From the NCBI GenBank assembly GCA_037952775.1, contig JBANAY010000003.1, forward strand, positions 21,266,001 to 21,330,000: 64,000 nucleotides of DNA. Reading direction: 5' to 3'. A program made the translations under genes and the position numbers. The first letter of the stretch is position 1; each line of letters starts with the position of its first letter. The stretch comes from Clonostachys chloroleuca (Eukaryota > Ascomycota > Sordariomycetes > Hypocreales > Bionectriaceae). Below are positions 1-11,495 of the stretch, one piece after another. The notes under the pieces are model-generated. The model saw only the letters and a list, made by a program, of their open reading frames with translations. It had not been told where the DNA came from and did no database searches.

Positions 1-2314
1 GACTTTGCGGCTGCCACAGCGGCTTCTGTGATGAAGGCGATCCTGGGCAGATACGTTGCGAGTGATAGGGGTCGACCTTCCCGGAGTCAATCACGCTTTG
101 GGGAATCCCCTCACTGCCATACCATCCCTTATATCCGCAACCACGAGGCCGTCAAGCGCCAAGCAGAAGTGGAAAAAATGCTCAAGCTTCTATCAAAGTC
201 GTCGACATGCCAAGCAGCTGCTCTTTGGGGACTAGGAGGGTCAGGGTATGTCTCACTTTTCTTGAGAGTTTCTTCTTGGATTGTCACTAATAGAGACTAG
301 AAAAGCGCAAATAGCTCTGGAATACGCATACCAGAGATGGGATGCTCGAGATTGCTCTGTTTTTTGGGTACATGCCGATATGGAAGCTACATTCATCCAG
401 GATTATAAAACTATCGGCCGGAAACTGGGCTTGGATGACACCAAAAATGAAGAGAGCCTCTTGGAGGCTGTCCGAGACAGAATCGAATCTCTGGAGAGCT
501 GGGTACTTGTCGTTGATAATACTGACGACATCGAAGTCTTCCTCCCTGGGCAAAGTAGTAAAAAGACTGCGAATTTGATCCGCTATATCCCCCAGTCAGC
601 TGGAAAGTCCGGAACAGTACTGTGGACGAGCCGGGATGAGAGGATTGACGCAATTGTTGGACCCGGTCGAGCGATCGAGGTCTCCCGAATGACAGAGGGA
701 GAGGGAAGAAAGCTACTGTACACTAAATGGAATGTGAAGGACAGTGGGGCCAAAGAGGACACAATCACCAAGCTTTTGGAAGCGCTCGAGTGGTTAGCAC
801 TGGCAATCAGTCAGGCTGGTGCCTTTATGAGACGAACCCAGACTCGGGCCAGTGAGTATCTGAGTATGCTTTCCAAAAAGAAGCACCGATGGGGACTATT
901 CAAGGCGAGCGAGATAGCAGATATCCAGCAAACGCCAGGAGTTCCTAATAGTGTACTTGGAACGTGGCACATCTCCATCGAGCGCATTCAAAATGAGAAC
1001 CAACTGGCCTATCAAATCTTGAATGCGTTGGCATATGTCAACAATCAGAACATTTCGGAAAGGATGGTGGCAGAATTCGCTGAATTTCATGGAGAAAGAG
1101 CCCCGATCGACTGCGAAGACTTCGAGGACGGCAGCAAGGAACATATTATGGCTGACGACAACGATTCAGACGGGCAAGGCATTGAGATACTGACAGCACT
1201 GGCGAGGCTGAAAGAGTATTCATTTATCCAGATACACCGGGATGATAAGAAGCAGAAGAGCTATAAGATGCACAAGTTGGTGCAAGATGCCGCCCGATTT
1301 GGACTATCTGCTGGGCTGATGGCTAATGAGCTAAGATCTGGAACGAGCAGCGGAGGTGAACAATATTATGCTGCAATTGCGCTGAATGTGATGATGAGGC
1401 TTTTCCCCGGTGCTACGCCGGGAATGTGGCAACAAAGTGAAAAGTATGTCGAACATGCTGTGCAAGCAGCAGAATGGGCTGAGATATCGGGAACGCCAGT
1501 ACGTGCAGCAGCGCTTCTTTACCAAGTCTGTGCCTTCCTCACGGAACGTGGTCACAGTCTCCAAGCCAGGCGTCTTGAACTGCTGGAAAAGAACGTGTCG
1601 ATTTGTCAACAGGCTCTTGGGGGACGACATCCAGACACTCTCCACACCAAATCTGTGCTCGCATACACATATTTTAATAATGGCGCCAAACAGGTGGCAA
1701 AGGGTATGGCAAATCAAGTGTATACGCTCCAGCGGGAGGTGCTCGGCAATACAAGTCCCCAGACAATCAACACTTTGAGGTTGAAGATATCTATTCTCTC
1801 TAAAGAGGGAAAATTTGAAGAGTCAGATCAGCTGCTCAGCCAGGCAATGCGCCGTTGTAGGGATGACGGAAAAGAGCAAAGTCTCGCAGCTGCGATGATC
1901 CTGGATCAACGAGCATTGCTGAGTAGCAGGCAAGGCGACTGGGAGAAAGCGGCAGAGCTGTCCAAATCTAGCCTCCAAATCTACCAGAAAACGGAAATAC
2001 ACCCTTCACAAATTATTAAATGCACGGTACTATTGGTCAGCTTCTACGTCGGTAGTGGCAGATTTAAAGAGGCTGTGTTAGTAGGCGAATCTGCCTTGGA
2101 TCTGGCAAAGGTCAAATTGGGAAGTAATCACATACTAACAAATAGTCTTATGTACTTTTTGGCCTGGTCGTATTTTGAGCTGGAACAGTATGCCAAAGCC
2201 GAGCCCCTCGCAAAGGAAGTGGTGCGGGTGGGCCAAGATCTGCCAGGAAGACCGGACAGTATGATGCGTGACACAAAGCATCTCCTCGCCAAAATGTCCA
2301 AACTTAAGTATTGA
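1..2314 (+). CDS. NLR-type STAND protein, PNP_UDP (end)-NB-ARC-TPR, 5' partial
   Basis: The reading frame is open from base 1, so the gene starts outside the window. The first residues (DFAAATAAS...ILGRY) resemble the end of the nucleoside-phosphorylase domain found at the N-terminus of many fungal NLRs. An intron at 246-300 (GTATGT...CTAG) interrupts the P-loop, giving GLGGSGKAQIALEYAYQ. The usual Thr after the P-loop Lys is Ala here. Walker B is WVLVVDNTDD, a sensor-like segment reads VLWTSRDER, and the GxP-like region reads LEWLALAISQAGA. The C-terminal 300 residues are helical TPR of kinesin-light-chain type (ALGGRHPDTL, EVLGNTSPQTI). From 302 to the stop there is no break. Known role of the family: nucleotide-gated sensors in non-self recognition and regulated cell death; the role of this copy is inferred. 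The domain assignment is firm for NB-ARC/TPR and moderate for the phosphorylase end, of which only about 20 residues are visible. Confidence 0.85.
246..300 (+). other. Intron inside the P-loop of the first NLR
   Basis: A 55-nt intron begins GTATGT at 246 and ends CTAG at 300, with a CACTAAT-like branch site. It splits a glycine codon after its second base, directly before the P-loop lysine. Joining gives GLGGSGK; without splicing the frame ends at a TAG at 298-300. Confidence 0.8.
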
Positions 2315-2815
2315 ACCCCCAGGAAATGGAAAGCCACACCAACAGCAGCTGCCTGACCAATTTGATGGGGCCTGAAATGGCTAGATGTTGAATACAAGCC
2401 TCATCCTGGAAGGTCAAGTTCTACAGTTGTCGGTGAAGTTCTATGCACCTGGTAATGCCAGAACTGAGAGTGATATCTATCATATTTCTTTTATCAAAGA
2501 TGGCTTATTTCATATTTTACAATGAGAATGGAAAGGTGGAAGGGAAATATTGGCTCTTGGGTAGAATATGTACCTTATGATTAGGAACTCTGTTTTTGGT
2601 ATCGTGCTTATGAGCGAGCTTACTTATGTGCCTCACTCGAGGGCCCTGCGAGACTCAAGCGCGGATTCACTCCTATTCTACGATCAAGAGTGTATGAAGA
2701 CCGGAGATCGCGTAGAGAGTCACAGCAACTCTCAGGGTCGACATGGTTGTAGAGTCATAGAACGAACATAATTCCGTGACGATATGGTTGCGTGGAAATT
2801 GAAGAGTCAACAGGA
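2315..2815. other. Intergenic, nothing recognised
   Basis: About 500 bases between two convergent genes. Only short uninformative reading frames are present. It probably holds both 3' untranslated regions. Confidence 0.6.
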
Positions 2816-5353
2816 CTAGTTGCAACATATGGTTTTGTGTTTATATGGCTGGGATGAGAAAATGGCGGGCTCGTGCGGTTTGGCATCTCTCTTGGGAGAT
2901 CCAAGCCGTGGGCTAGGACGTGTTGGAGCTGGTGTCGAAGAAGCGTTGGCAACTTGATCCGAGGCAGGGCTATCTGGTCTCAACTTTAACCTTGAAGGGG
3001 GCATAGTCATATCAAGGCAAACATCTCCCTTGCCGCAGGCTTGGCCAAGAGGACAGTCATTGTCCTCCAGACATCCAACACACTCATTGCGGCACTTGCC
3101 ACCGCTGTAGCATAATTGACCACTCCTGCAGTCGTTGTTGGACGTGCAGGTGTCGGAGCAGCTCAACACAGACACTATCGGGGCCGCACATGCTTCCAAA
3201 GATGCAGTCGCTCTCTGTCTTGCATTTATCTTGGCAACGGTTATTCACGCAGAGAGACCAGCTCTCGCAATCAGCGGCGGTAGTGCAAGTCGGAGTGCAG
3301 TATCCGCCCAAGCAGGTGTTTCTGTTGGATCAATCAGCGTCCTTAGCGCAGAGCTTGAGATTGACACAGACGGAGGTTTCCTTAGGGCACAGCTGGCCGT
3401 CAAGACACTACTTGTCCTTCTCGCATCCAGTCCTAGGAACACAGATACGATCTTCCATATCGCAGAGCTGCCCTTCTTTGCAGTCATCGGTGCTTCTGCA
3501 GAACGCTGATCGTGGGATACAGACACCGTCGTTACATAGAAGATCATTGGGACAATCCGTAGGAAGATTGCAGGTCGGGATACAGTGATCTCCTCCGCAG
3601 ATACCCCATCCTGCACAGTCCTGATCACTTGAGCATAGAGGCATACAGTAGCGAATGAAGCATTTGTCTCCATTTCGACAGGTAGTGTTGGCCTCACACA
3701 CTTCCGGTTCAACACACACCAGCTTCTTCTTGTCACAATATCGGACACCCGTGCAGTCAGTACTAACGACACATTTGGCTACGTCGAGGGTAGTACAGAT
3801 ACCACCTAAGCAGAGTTCGTTTGCAGCGCACCTCTTCTTACTCGTGCCGCAGTTGGCGGAATCTTCAATGGCGACGCAGTTGCCCAAGACACACACAGTA
3901 TCAGCAGGGCATGCTTTACCGCCAGAGTTGTAAAGAGCGGGCTGAGACCATGGCACACATCTATTTGACACGCAGATGAATCCAGGGGGACATTTTAGCC
4001 CTGTTGAAGTGCACTGGCTTGGATTACCGATGGCAGTGCAGGCGTCCTCGATACATATGGTCCCTGCTGGGCAGGACGGTTTGCACGATAGAGGCTTATG
4101 AATAGGGAGACACATGCCGTCAATGCATATATTCCCAGTTTCGCAACCTCCATGGCAACGTCCGTCGTCGATCATGGGGACACACTTGCCCATGATGCAT
4201 AGGCTGTTGGAGGGACACTTGACGCCTCTGCAACTCCCAGGGTCACGGCTGGCTTGGATACACTTGCCAGAGAGGCAAATATATCCATGACCACAGCCAT
4301 AGCCGCACTTGTTATAGTCGATAACAGCAGGGGCACATTTATTGTCAATACAACAATGGCCAGACCCGCAGCTCTGGCCGCCGCAATGGTCAGGGTTGGA
4401 GATTAGACCATCGTTGGCATCGTCAATAGCGAGACACTCCCCGCGACAGCAGATATGATTCGGCGGGCAGACATGGCCCTTTTGGCCACACATCTGAACA
4501 TGGCCAAATATATCACAGCATACACCAGCAGCAAATAGCCCGCCTGGTTGGCAGTATCCTCCTTCGGGCCAGTACCACGAGCCATCGCCCTTTGGCGTAT
4601 ATGTATTTGACAGGCGATAGTGATCATCATGTCTCCACCGGTATCTGTCGACGGAATCTTGTTTGCGACAGGTTGGGAGGCCGCCGACGCAATTACCAGA
4701 GATACAAAGCTCTTCAGGCTTGCACCCGTCCAGCTGGGTGCCACAGGCCGATCGGTCAATCCCAAGGCGGATGGGACTGGTGCGGTTTTGCATGCCCAGA
4801 TCAATACATTGGCCGAAGACACATATATTCCCAGGCTCGCAGCGAACGCCCTTGCCGCCGCAGTTGTTCAGATCAGTCCGATGATAATATCAGGGGAGCC
4901 GACCGTCAGGGGGACACAGGCGTTGTCAACGCAGACACTTCTAGCGGCGTAGGTTCTGTTCGCCGCGCTGCAGTTGTTGACATCCGTGCCAATATCGAGT
5001 GGAACTCAGAAGTCGTTGACGCATAGCTCCCCAGCCTTGCAAGTCTCCGAGCCGCAGGCAAAAGGATCTAGGATGATCTGGATAGGGGAGCATTTGCCAG
5101 CATTGCACCACTGACCGGGAGCACACGCAGCCTTGCTGCTACCGCAAAACTCGTGATTGTTACCGATGTTGAGGGGCCAGCAGTTATCCTTTACACAGAG
5201 CTCGCCCGACTTGCAGCTCTTTCTGTCGCACCTCCAGGGGTCGAGGCTAATATCTGGACTGCTGCCGTCACACACGATCCCCGCACGAGGCTCGTGGGTT
5301 TGTATCGCCAGCGCGAAGGTAGCCAGGGATAGTACTGGAGTGTATGGCCTCAC
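2816..5353 (-). pseudogene. Secreted cysteine-rich repeat protein, interrupted
   Basis: Read from 5353 downwards, the product begins with a hydrophobic segment (VLSLATFALAIQ) that looks like a signal peptide. Some twenty repeats of about 35-45 residues follow, with the pattern C-x(3-6)-C-x(2)-G-x(2)-C-x(4)-C, for example CGSETCKAGELCV and CKPSCPAGTICI. The pattern recalls EB-module or Dickkopf-like cysteine-rich repeats. The repeats run through all three frames: stop TGA at 5006-5008, frame change near 4885, stop TAG at 3408-3410, a further TGA near 3350, and a frame change near 3160. The repeat register resumes after each break, so these are lesions and not introns. The longest clean segment is 3408-4793 (461 codons). 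Such proteins are typically cell-surface or secreted; no function can be assigned. Several base-call errors would be needed to explain all breaks, so a real pseudogene is favoured. Confidence 0.7.
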
Positions 5354-6277
5354 AATTATCCAGTTTGTTAAACTTGGACATATCTACCTCACGATTCATC
5401 ATTGGGATGGTTGATGATGAGGGGCTCTTTGCCTGGTAAGCATAGTTCAATCTTTAACCCATGCTCAAGAAATCCGGAAAGTACTTGGTCCAATTGAGAT
5501 CGGCGCTCGTTTTCTGATGTTTCGTTTTCGGCAGAGTTGGAAAAACATGTTTTGCTACGTAGCCTTCTGCGACATTTCAGTCCAGCTTGGTTAGTAGAGA
5601 CTGGAAGACTATTGTACCTTTTTGTTAGCTGATTGGAGCTCGGATAAGGCCTCGAATTTCAATTACAGAGTCCGAGATATATTACCAGCTAAAAACCCCA
5701 CGGAGGTGACTCTGTCCATATGTTGGCTGCGACCGTTGCGTGTGTGAAGGCGTGATCAAACGACATTGCCATCCGTCGAGACTAATCCACCTCGCAACCT
5801 AAGGGCGGGTTCGAAAGCAATTACGGATTTGACCCCTTCGCATCTCAACTTTAGCTTACATTAAGAAGGTTTTGGAAACGATCTTTCCTTAATTCATAAT
5901 GTTGCAGGGCATGTTTCGGGGGTATTGGTCTAGATCGCCCTATGCATTCCACGCATAGGTATCAGTAGTTAAAAGTCAATTCGGTTTGGGACATGCGCCG
6001 AATAACATAGTAACATTGAATTCAAGAGACTTAAAGGTTCATACGGTCAGTGCTTCCAGATTATTGAGGCTAGAAAAAGTCATTGATCTAGTAGAAACTG
6101 AGATGAAGATGGACCACAGATTGTGGGCCTCTCACGGTTTCAAGATGATAATACTATTCATATCAACATCGCCCGAAGGTTCTGCTATTGTATTCTCCTT
6201 AGGTCTACCTTTCTAGAGTAACTTTCCACTGATAGATGTTATGCAAGCTGACGGAGAATTTGATCAACTGTCATCTC
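5354..6277. other. Intergenic, no gene seen
   Basis: About 920 bases of moderately AT-rich sequence. It holds the 5' flank of the cysteine-rich gene and the 3' flank of the EthD gene. No coding pattern, RNA gene or repeat was recognised. Confidence 0.5.
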
Positions 6278-6785
6278 CTAAGCTGCTGTCCCTTCCTTTT
6301 CCGATTTGCTTTCCTCATCGATGAATGTAATCTCATGGCCAATAGCTATATGGCCAAATTCTGGGTTGGAGATCTTCTGCGCATCCTTTTCTAGCTCGAA
6401 CCACTCTGGATCGGTAGTCAATGCTGTTAAGTCATCCATACTCCGAAGCCAGTAGGACATGATGATGGAATACTCTGGCACTGTCCACTTTTGCCGGTTC
6501 ATTTCGTTCTCGAGGGTATGGCGTAGGCCCTCAACGGCTTCCGGTGAGATGATTGTCTTTGTGAGAAAGATATGTAAGCGTTATGTGGGGCTGAATGTTG
6601 CTGAAAGCGTCGATATCTGAAAGGGAACTGACCTCGGTCCATTTCACCATGTTATGTTTCTTCATAAGAGGAATCGCACGGGGAGGATAATCCTCGGTAC
6701 ACCACTTCACGAAATCCTTCTGAGGAATGCCATCTTTCTTGTGAATGTAAATTTGGAACTTGATCAACTGGTTAGGGCTTGCCAT
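6278..6785 (-). CDS. EthD domain protein
   Basis: Two exons, 6785-6633 and 6556-6278, separated by a 76-nt intron (GTCAGT...AAAG), give a 143-residue protein with no break. It starts MASPNQLIKFQIYIHKK and continues with GIPQKDFVKWCTEDYPP, the beta-strand plus helix of the ferredoxin-like EthD fold (dimeric alpha-beta barrel). The second exon carries SIIMSYWLRSMDDLTAL and PEFGHIAIGHEITF, matching the later part of the fold. In fungi EthD-fold proteins often sit in polyketide clusters, where some act on aromatic or quinone intermediates; the substrate here is unknown. It lies about 14 kb from the polyketide synthase with an NLR between them, so cluster membership is a guess. A TATA-like box lies about 60 bases upstream. 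Confidence 0.82.
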
Positions 6786-6846
6786 TGTGTTGAAAATAGG
6801 TTTAGAGAAGTCGTTCTATTCTATTCTTTGCGCGCCATGCACCCGA

Positions 6847-6853
6847 ATTTATA
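6847..6853 (-). promoter_or_regulatory. TATA-like box of the EthD gene
   Basis: TATAAAT on the minus strand, about 62 bases upstream of the start codon at 6785. Confidence 0.4.
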
Positions 6854-8058
6854 CTTGTATTAGGCTTAGCTATCGGAGATTAGGAATAAATACCGGTTCT
6901 AGTCTGATTCTTTTCCTGAAATAGGCGGAATCCTGTAAGCGCTAAGCAGCTGTTGGATCTGTTTGTAGGACCATTACGCGCAATCCCCCACTTTTGCTTT
7001 GGTGAATTGGGACCTGAATGCTTACCGCAACTTAATATGGATGTCAACTGCGGGATGACAAGTATTTGGAAGAAAAAGGGAACTGTGGAGACATGGGGAT
7101 TTATGTTCGTAGCTAATAATGGAAGCAGCCGTGTCTAGTAACCATCAATGAAGTCGGAGCAGTGGTTCCGTCCCATACGATGTTGGACAACTTAACACGC
7201 CAAGGGGATGAATCTATTTAGCCAAAGTAGCCCTGGAAGAGGCGTATAGTTGGGTTATTGACACCAAGAACCTCCTTGGTGGGTGTTCACATTACGGCAG
7301 GACTCGCCACTCGGCAACCGATATCGAAGTCCAGCATAAGTCCTGGATGATGATGGCGACGGAAAAAGCGCAAATAGATGGTGTATGTTGATCCTGGCCC
7401 ATTTAATGTCCTATGACAAGCCTGTAAAACGTCTAATTATTTTGAACCTATGATTGGGAAATCTGTAGACGTTTCTCTCTTATTAAGCTGTGAGAGAGTT
7501 TAGTATAAAGTAAAAGCCAACAATAAAAGAGGCTAGCCCCGACATCCCAACACAATGACTATCTTTTTTATTATATATTCTTTAGTAAAAGCATCTACCT
7601 TGAAAAGATTAGTCTTTCTACACTTTCAAGTCTTAATAATTCTAAAATCAACCCGATTTCTTCTATTAACTCTTTAGTATTAAATGTAAATGGTTTCTCT
7701 CTATTATTAAAGATATAGTATGGGTTGATAGCTTAGCCTTCTCTAATATACACGCCCTGAAATACGTCGGACGTTTAGTAGCTAAACTGCCTCTGTCTGT
7801 TGCTAATCAACTTCCCATATAACTATCAACCAGCATTCGCCCAACTGAAAGTAGTTAATATATAAATTCTTTACTTCCTCATAGATAGTTTGACCTGCCG
7901 CATTACGTTCCAAGAACCTTGCTTCTACTGGATCTTCACTTACTGCAGCTGATTTTGAAAATAAATGTATATTTTAAGTCAAGTCTATCTCGGAACTGTT
8001 TACTAAGGTCTCTGTTTATATGGTTTGGTTGCTGACTTTAACCAAAACAAAAAGTGTC
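6854..8058. other. Intergenic with AT-rich degenerate block (7440-8050)
   Basis: No intact gene. From about 7440 the sequence becomes strongly AT-rich and, on the minus strand, holds short coding-like stretches (FLERNAAGQTIYEEVKNLY; RGSLATKRPTYFRACILEKA) broken by many TAA and TAG codons. This looks like a decayed, possibly RIP-mutated mobile element, but no transposase or reverse-transcriptase motif could be named. Confidence 0.3.
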
Positions 8059-11000
8059 CTAAGTATGTTCTTCTTCTAGTGCAGTGGATGTAACTTTCGG
8101 AGAAGAAAGCCAATATCCTACAACTTTGATAGATGCCAGCGTTCGAGGATGATCTCCGCCAATAATCTTTTTCTGGAGCGCCATGCATTCCATCATCATC
8201 TCTACCGCCTCATTTGATCGGTTCAACCTTCTCCACGTGTGTGCGAGGTGACTCATACTATTTAGCGTGTCAGGATGTTCCTCGCTAAGAACCCTTTTAC
8301 GCAGCTCTAGGACCTTGATTTGTAGCTGTTCAGCTTCTTCAAATCGACCTTGTTGCTGGAAGATTAAGGCTAAATTGCCCATACTATTTAGTGTGGTAGG
8401 ATGTTCTTGGCCATGAACCTTTTTACACAGGTCTAGAACTTTGGCCTGTAGCTGCTCAGATTCCTCCAGGCGCCCTAGATCCCACAAGGTTAGGGCTAAA
8501 TTGCCTATACTTATTAGTGTGTCAGGGTGTTCCTCGCCAAGGACCATCTTACGCAGCTGTAGGACTTTGGTCTCTAGCTGCTCGGCTTCCTCAAAGCGCT
8601 TCTGGTCCCAGAAGGTGGAGGCTAGATTATTTATACTTATCAGTGTGTCAGGATGTTCCTCGCCAAGAACTCTTTTACAAAGGTCCAGGACCTTGATTTG
8701 TAGCTTCTCGGCTTCCTCCAATCGACCCTCGTATCGGAAAGTTAAGCCTAGGTTGCCCATACTGTTCAGTGTGTTGCGGTCCTCCTCACCAAATACTTTC
8801 CTGCAGATTATCTCTGCTTCCTTATGTGCCTCTTCAGCCTCCTTCCATCTCCCTTCTTCGCGAAAAAAGATCCCGATTTTTGTGATAAGACACGCCCTTT
8901 TCGTTTCTCTATCCCCTATCGATGACGTTAAACCTCTGACCACTTGAGCGTGCGCGAGATATGCGGTGCGAGTCGACCAATTTTCGACATTTCGTCCATC
9001 TGGGAACATTTCCAATACGGTTAAAAGCGCCTCCCCTTCATAAGCATGTTCATGACGCTGAATACTGAGCCACTTCCGTGTGGTTATTTGAATAAGTCGA
9101 TGGATGTTAATGTTTTGGCTAGCTTCCTCTCTGATTAAACAGAAGCTGAGCAAATGCCCGATGGCTTTTGTCACTTCAAGGGCTCCGTCTTGTCCGTCGT
9201 TTCGGCGCTCGTAATAGTTGAGCAAAAATACACGGGGAATTTCTTGACGATCAAAGAACGACATCAGTGACAAGAGCTCTCCGGCTAGCGGGTTTCGCTG
9301 TTGAATTTGTTGATAGGAAATCATCCAAGTTGCAGCGACGGCATGCAAACTTTCTTCATCTCGTCCCACAGCCTCAAACTCTTCACCCAGGAGGTCGACC
9401 AGCCTTTCTTTCAAAAGTTCCAAGTAGTAATCAATCGATACGGAATTTTCCTTTATAAAGGCTGCCGCTTGGACCAAAGCAAGAGGGATGTATTCGAGTT
9501 GTTCGGAGAGTCGGCCTATTGATTCTGTAGACGCAGAGTCGCCAAGCTGAAGATGCAACAGTTTTGCGCAATCCGAGATGTCCATTTTACCAATTTCAAT
9601 CAGTTGCTTCCCCTTTGTAAGCCTTGACCCAGCTTTCTTGTTCCTGGTTGTTATCAGTATGTTTCCATTCGCGCAATCGGGAATAAATCCTCCCAAGTTC
9701 ACAGTACTTCTTGAAGAAGATGCTGAAGTTTGCTGATGTGTTGTAAATAGGGCTTCGTCGTCGGCATTGTCTATCACCATAAGCCATCGTCCGTTGCCCT
9801 TCTTCCCTAGCCAAGCCTTAACTAGTGGCAATACATCAATCTCAGGATCATCTAGACCAGGAATGCCACACTCTTGCGCGATCGAAGTGAAGGACTGGCG
9901 GAAGCGATCAGCATTGCTTGCATGTACCCAATATACGGCCATGTCAGGGAAATGGCGTCGCAGCCAGTATGTGAGCTGGATAGCAATTTGTGTTTTTCTG
10001 TTAACCATTAGCGGAATGTCTTCATCAGGAGTACGCGGACTCCATACCCGATACCTCCGAGCCCGTACAGTGCTATTCTTGGTTGCGAGGTACGATTCAT
10101 GTTGTTCAGATCGAAGCATGATTCCAGTTGCCGGAGGATATCCATACGACCAATAAAGCTTTCGTTGCTTGAATAAGGTACTGTGACTGTTCCCCGTTAG
10201 TTTAGTGTGGACGAGAATTACTGGCTTTGAAAATACTTACAAGGTGTGCCAGCCTGCTCGTCTATATCTAGTCGGACATTGGAGCCAGCTTGCTTTGCAA
10301 CCTCGATGTATCGGCGGAGCTCGCCACTAACTTTTAGAAATCCATCGTCATTAGCATCCTCAAATTTAGTCATGTTGGAGTGGTTTGCATGTATGCCGAT
10401 ATTGTTGCAACCAGGCCTTGTGGCAGACTCTTTAGGGACAATCTGTTGAGAGAAGTAAGAACAAGTTTCAAATTTGTCGGATGATGGTACATGGTTAGTT
10501 TACTTACCACTCCGAGATGGGGCGTGGGTAGCTCCTCAAAGAAGTATGTAATGGATATTGCGGGTAGTCCAAGCTGAGGCCGTAGTTGAAGCCTTAAATG
10601 GAAACTATGTTGGATTCTAGCAAGCTCCTCGGAATCTTGTCGTAGTACTCCGGTGATGTCACTGTTGGTCTGCCTCATGGGAAAAAGGTAGCGTGAAACA
10701 AGCTTAGCCCAAGAAGCGAGGTCTGATCCTTGGTGAGGCGTGCCTAGAAATTGAATGCCAATTGTTTGCTCGTGTATCTTGGGAAGATGATGTTGCCCTC
10801 CTTGCTGTTCTGAGAGTACTAGAGCCTAACACAGGTCGTAAATAAAATGGAAGAGGAAGCGACAGAGAACCTGGAAGTCTCACATCCATGCAAACAAGTC
10901 CTCCCAGACTATGGCAGACAAAAATAATAGGTCGGCTGCTCTATTTGTACGATATTAATAGACTGACTCGTTGAAGGCGTTCTTCAAGCCTACCGTGCCA

Positions 11001-11495
11001 TCCTCGCCTCGATGTCGCCCGAGGGATGCCAGTAAGTTTGATGCATGTTCCTGGACTCTGTTCCTCGATGATGAGTCTTTGAGCCATTTAGCATCGTATC
11101 CGAAAACGAGCATTCGGGCCGTTGGAAGCCGGTCTGGAAGGATCGTCTTGGGCCAGGGCTCAGTTTGGTTGGGACCGGTCCATGTTTTTTCTCTGTCACC
11201 AGATAGCCCATGTATGAATACGATGCTAACGTTGATACAAGCGTTAGCAAGATTACGATAACTAAATATCAGTGCCAATCTAAATCATGTGCGATCCATA
11301 CTCAACATCACAGGGCTCTGGGCTGTGGAGGGCCTTGATTCCTAATGAGAGTATCTTCTTTCGATTTGGAAACTCTGAGGTTGTAGGCGCAGTGGCCAGA
11401 GACGCGGAGATTGGAGACACAGAGGTCTCCAGAGGCGCAGATGTCGGTAGCGCGGTCGATGGCTTCTTTTCTCGCCGCCAAAAGATTTTTCGCAT
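8059..11495 (-). CDS. NLR with N-terminal lipase-like domain, NB-ARC and TPR array
   Basis: A multi-exon gene reads without break once introns are removed. The start is placed at 11495 (MRKIFWRREKK); a Met at 11537 is possible. The N-terminal alpha/beta-hydrolase part has IVFIHGLSGDREKTWT, the nucleophile elbow CHSLGG near 10900, and FLGTPHQGSDLASWAKLV, as in SERAC1/DUF676-like domains. Introns include 11226-11301 and one within the P-loop at about 10020-10069. Splicing gives GLGGIGKTQIAIQL. Walker B is WLMVIDNADD, followed by ILITTRNKK and YIPLALVQAAAFI. The C-terminus has at least five 42-residue TPR units with the GEEHPDTLISI signature. The architecture is that of fungal non-self recognition NLRs, where a lipase-like effector is controlled by the nucleotide switch and repeats sense a ligand; the ligand is unknown. 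The large last exon is 8059 to about 10020. Confidence 0.88.
8230..8830 (-). repeat. Tandem 126-bp TPR coding repeats
   Basis: The TPR units recur every 126 bases. The plus-strand phrase around CAGGATGTTCCTCG recurs near 8269, 8393, 8519, 8644 and 8770 with few differences. Units encode variants of EEAEQLQxKVLxLRKxVLGEEHPDTL. High DNA identity between units suggests recent duplication or ongoing exchange. Confidence 0.75.

Noticed and set aside
3135..3588. Plus-strand frames of 124-132 codons opposite the cysteine-rich gene
   Set aside because: They are antisense shadows of the repeat-rich gene on the other strand.
8441..8947. Plus-strand Ser-rich frame of 168 codons
   Set aside because: Antisense shadow of the TPR repeats; its repetitive look is produced by the repeats.
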